Source: Mycolicibacterium chitae (GTDB lineage: Bacteria > Actinomycetota > Actinomycetes > Mycobacteriales > Mycobacteriaceae). Taken from it: DNA of 64,000 nucleotides. The notes below the pieces were generated by a model that saw only the letters and a program-made list of their open reading frames with translations, was not told the DNA's origin and did not search any database. The stretch is taken from NCBI RefSeq assembly GCF_900637205.1, contig NZ_LR134355.1, positions 2,728,001 through 2,792,000 of the forward strand. The letters are read 5' to 3'. A program made the position numbers and the translations under genes. Of this stretch, positions 63,662 to 64,000 are shown piece by piece (positions within the stretch are counted from its first letter, which is position 1; every line of letters starts with the position of its first letter).

Positions 63662-64000
63662 ATGTTCGATGGGTCGTTGCCGGAGCCTGGGGCGCTGCGC
63701 GCGTGTCCCGATGCCGGGTTGATCGACGCCATCTGCGGATGGTCGACCGCTGCGGCGGCCGCCGAAGGACGACGACTGGCCGCGGTCGCCGAATTCGTCA
63801 CCCGCCGCTGCACCGACGAGCACCCCGACTGGGCCTGCGACGACTGGGACGCCACCGCCGCCGAGATCGCCGCCGCCTTAAACATCAGCCACGGGCGCGC
63901 CACCACCCTGATGAACCTGGCCATCACCCTGCGCGAACGCTTCCCCAAAGTCGGCGCCCTGGTCCTGGCCGGCACCATCACCGCCCACACCGCCCAACTC
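63662..64000 (+). CDS. 13E12 repeat family DUF222/HNH protein, 5' part only
   Basis: The first 113 residues of a gene that continues beyond the window. Translation starts MFDGSLPEPGALRACPDAGL and contains the DUF222 segment WDATAAEIAAALNISHGRAT and LRERFPKVGALVLAGTITAH, characteristic of mycobacterial REP13E12-type proteins; the HNH nuclease domain would lie further downstream. Function unknown, present in many copies in mycobacteria. Expression may be damage-inducible given the box over its start. Confidence 0.9.
   Translation, partial: MFDGSLPEPGALRACPDAGLIDAICGWSTAAAAAEGRRLAAVAEFVTRRCTDEHPDWACDDWDATAAEIAAALNISHGRATTLMNLAITLRERFPKVGALVLAGTITAHTAQL

Overview
The window is a high-GC chromosomal segment from a member of the Mycobacteriaceae. 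The evidence is gene content and order: mutA-mutB, the fabG1-inhA-hemH operon, moxR-DUF58-VWA beside ripA-ripB, acn-acnR, the sufR-B-D-C-S-U-T operon, mptB, ctaA/ctaB, tkt-tal-zwf-opcA-pgl and gap-pgk-tpiA-secG all occur in the order of the M. tuberculosis Rv1436-Rv1493 interval, reversed in this window. A ppc gene, a lutABC operon, a GH16 glycosidase and a P450-linked oxidation cassette that I do not recall from that M. tuberculosis interval suggest an environmental, probably fast-growing (Mycolicibacterium-like) species. Genus-level placement is inference.

Layout. 1-5200: methylmalonyl-CoA mutase (mutB cut by the left edge), a DedA/TVP38-type membrane protein, a DoxX-like protein and an NfeD/SPFH membrane pair. 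5275-8800: a conserved protein of unknown function, then hemH-inhA-fabG1 (mycolic-acid FAS-II and heme). 8811-14923: VWA/DUF58/MoxR genes, the peptidoglycan endopeptidases ripB and ripA, and a small membrane protein. 15000-21724: aconitase with its TetR repressor, a small HTH protein, an ABC-F protein, an enoyl-CoA hydratase and a thioredoxin. 21772-29926: accessory block with a secreted GH16 protein, then acyl-CoA ligase, alcohol dehydrogenase and aldehyde dehydrogenase divergent from a frameshifted cytochrome P450 and a TetR regulator. 29916-36187: the suf Fe-S assembly operon and its repressor. 36330-43536: lipoglycan mannosyltransferase, ABC exporter, heme A synthase, an ATP-grasp protein, quinone oxidoreductase and heme O synthase. 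43738-50194: pentose phosphate operon. 50191-53122: lutABC lactate utilisation. 53201-56686: small coiled-coil protein, sulfotransferase, DUF1214 protein and TetR. 56713-63343: PEP carboxylase, a small secreted protein, secG and the lower-glycolysis operon. 63662-64000: start of a 13E12-type DUF222/HNH gene, cut by the right edge.

How the parts fit. Most of the window is core carbon and cofactor metabolism: glycolysis, anaplerosis (ppc), pentose phosphate, TCA (acn), propionate (mutAB), heme (hemH, ctaA, ctaB) and Fe-S supply (suf) for aconitase, LutB and probably ferrochelatase. Cell-envelope functions (inhA/fabG1, ripAB, mptB, MoxR cluster) are interleaved. Several regulatory sites can be read directly: a palindrome matching the AcnR box before acn, a palindrome matching the SufR operator over the sufR start codon, a TACTACA/TGTAGTT dyad before ctaA, an inverted repeat before the P450, and many -10 hexamers 6-8 bases before a start codon, which is the arrangement of leaderless mycobacterial transcripts.

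The most unusual parts are the P450/ADH/ALDH/acyl-CoA-ligase cassette, whose P450 is broken by a one-base shift, and the GH16 protein with a long Arg/Glu-rich linker carrying five pentapeptide repeats. I saw no tRNA, rRNA, CRISPR array, insertion sequence or prophage.
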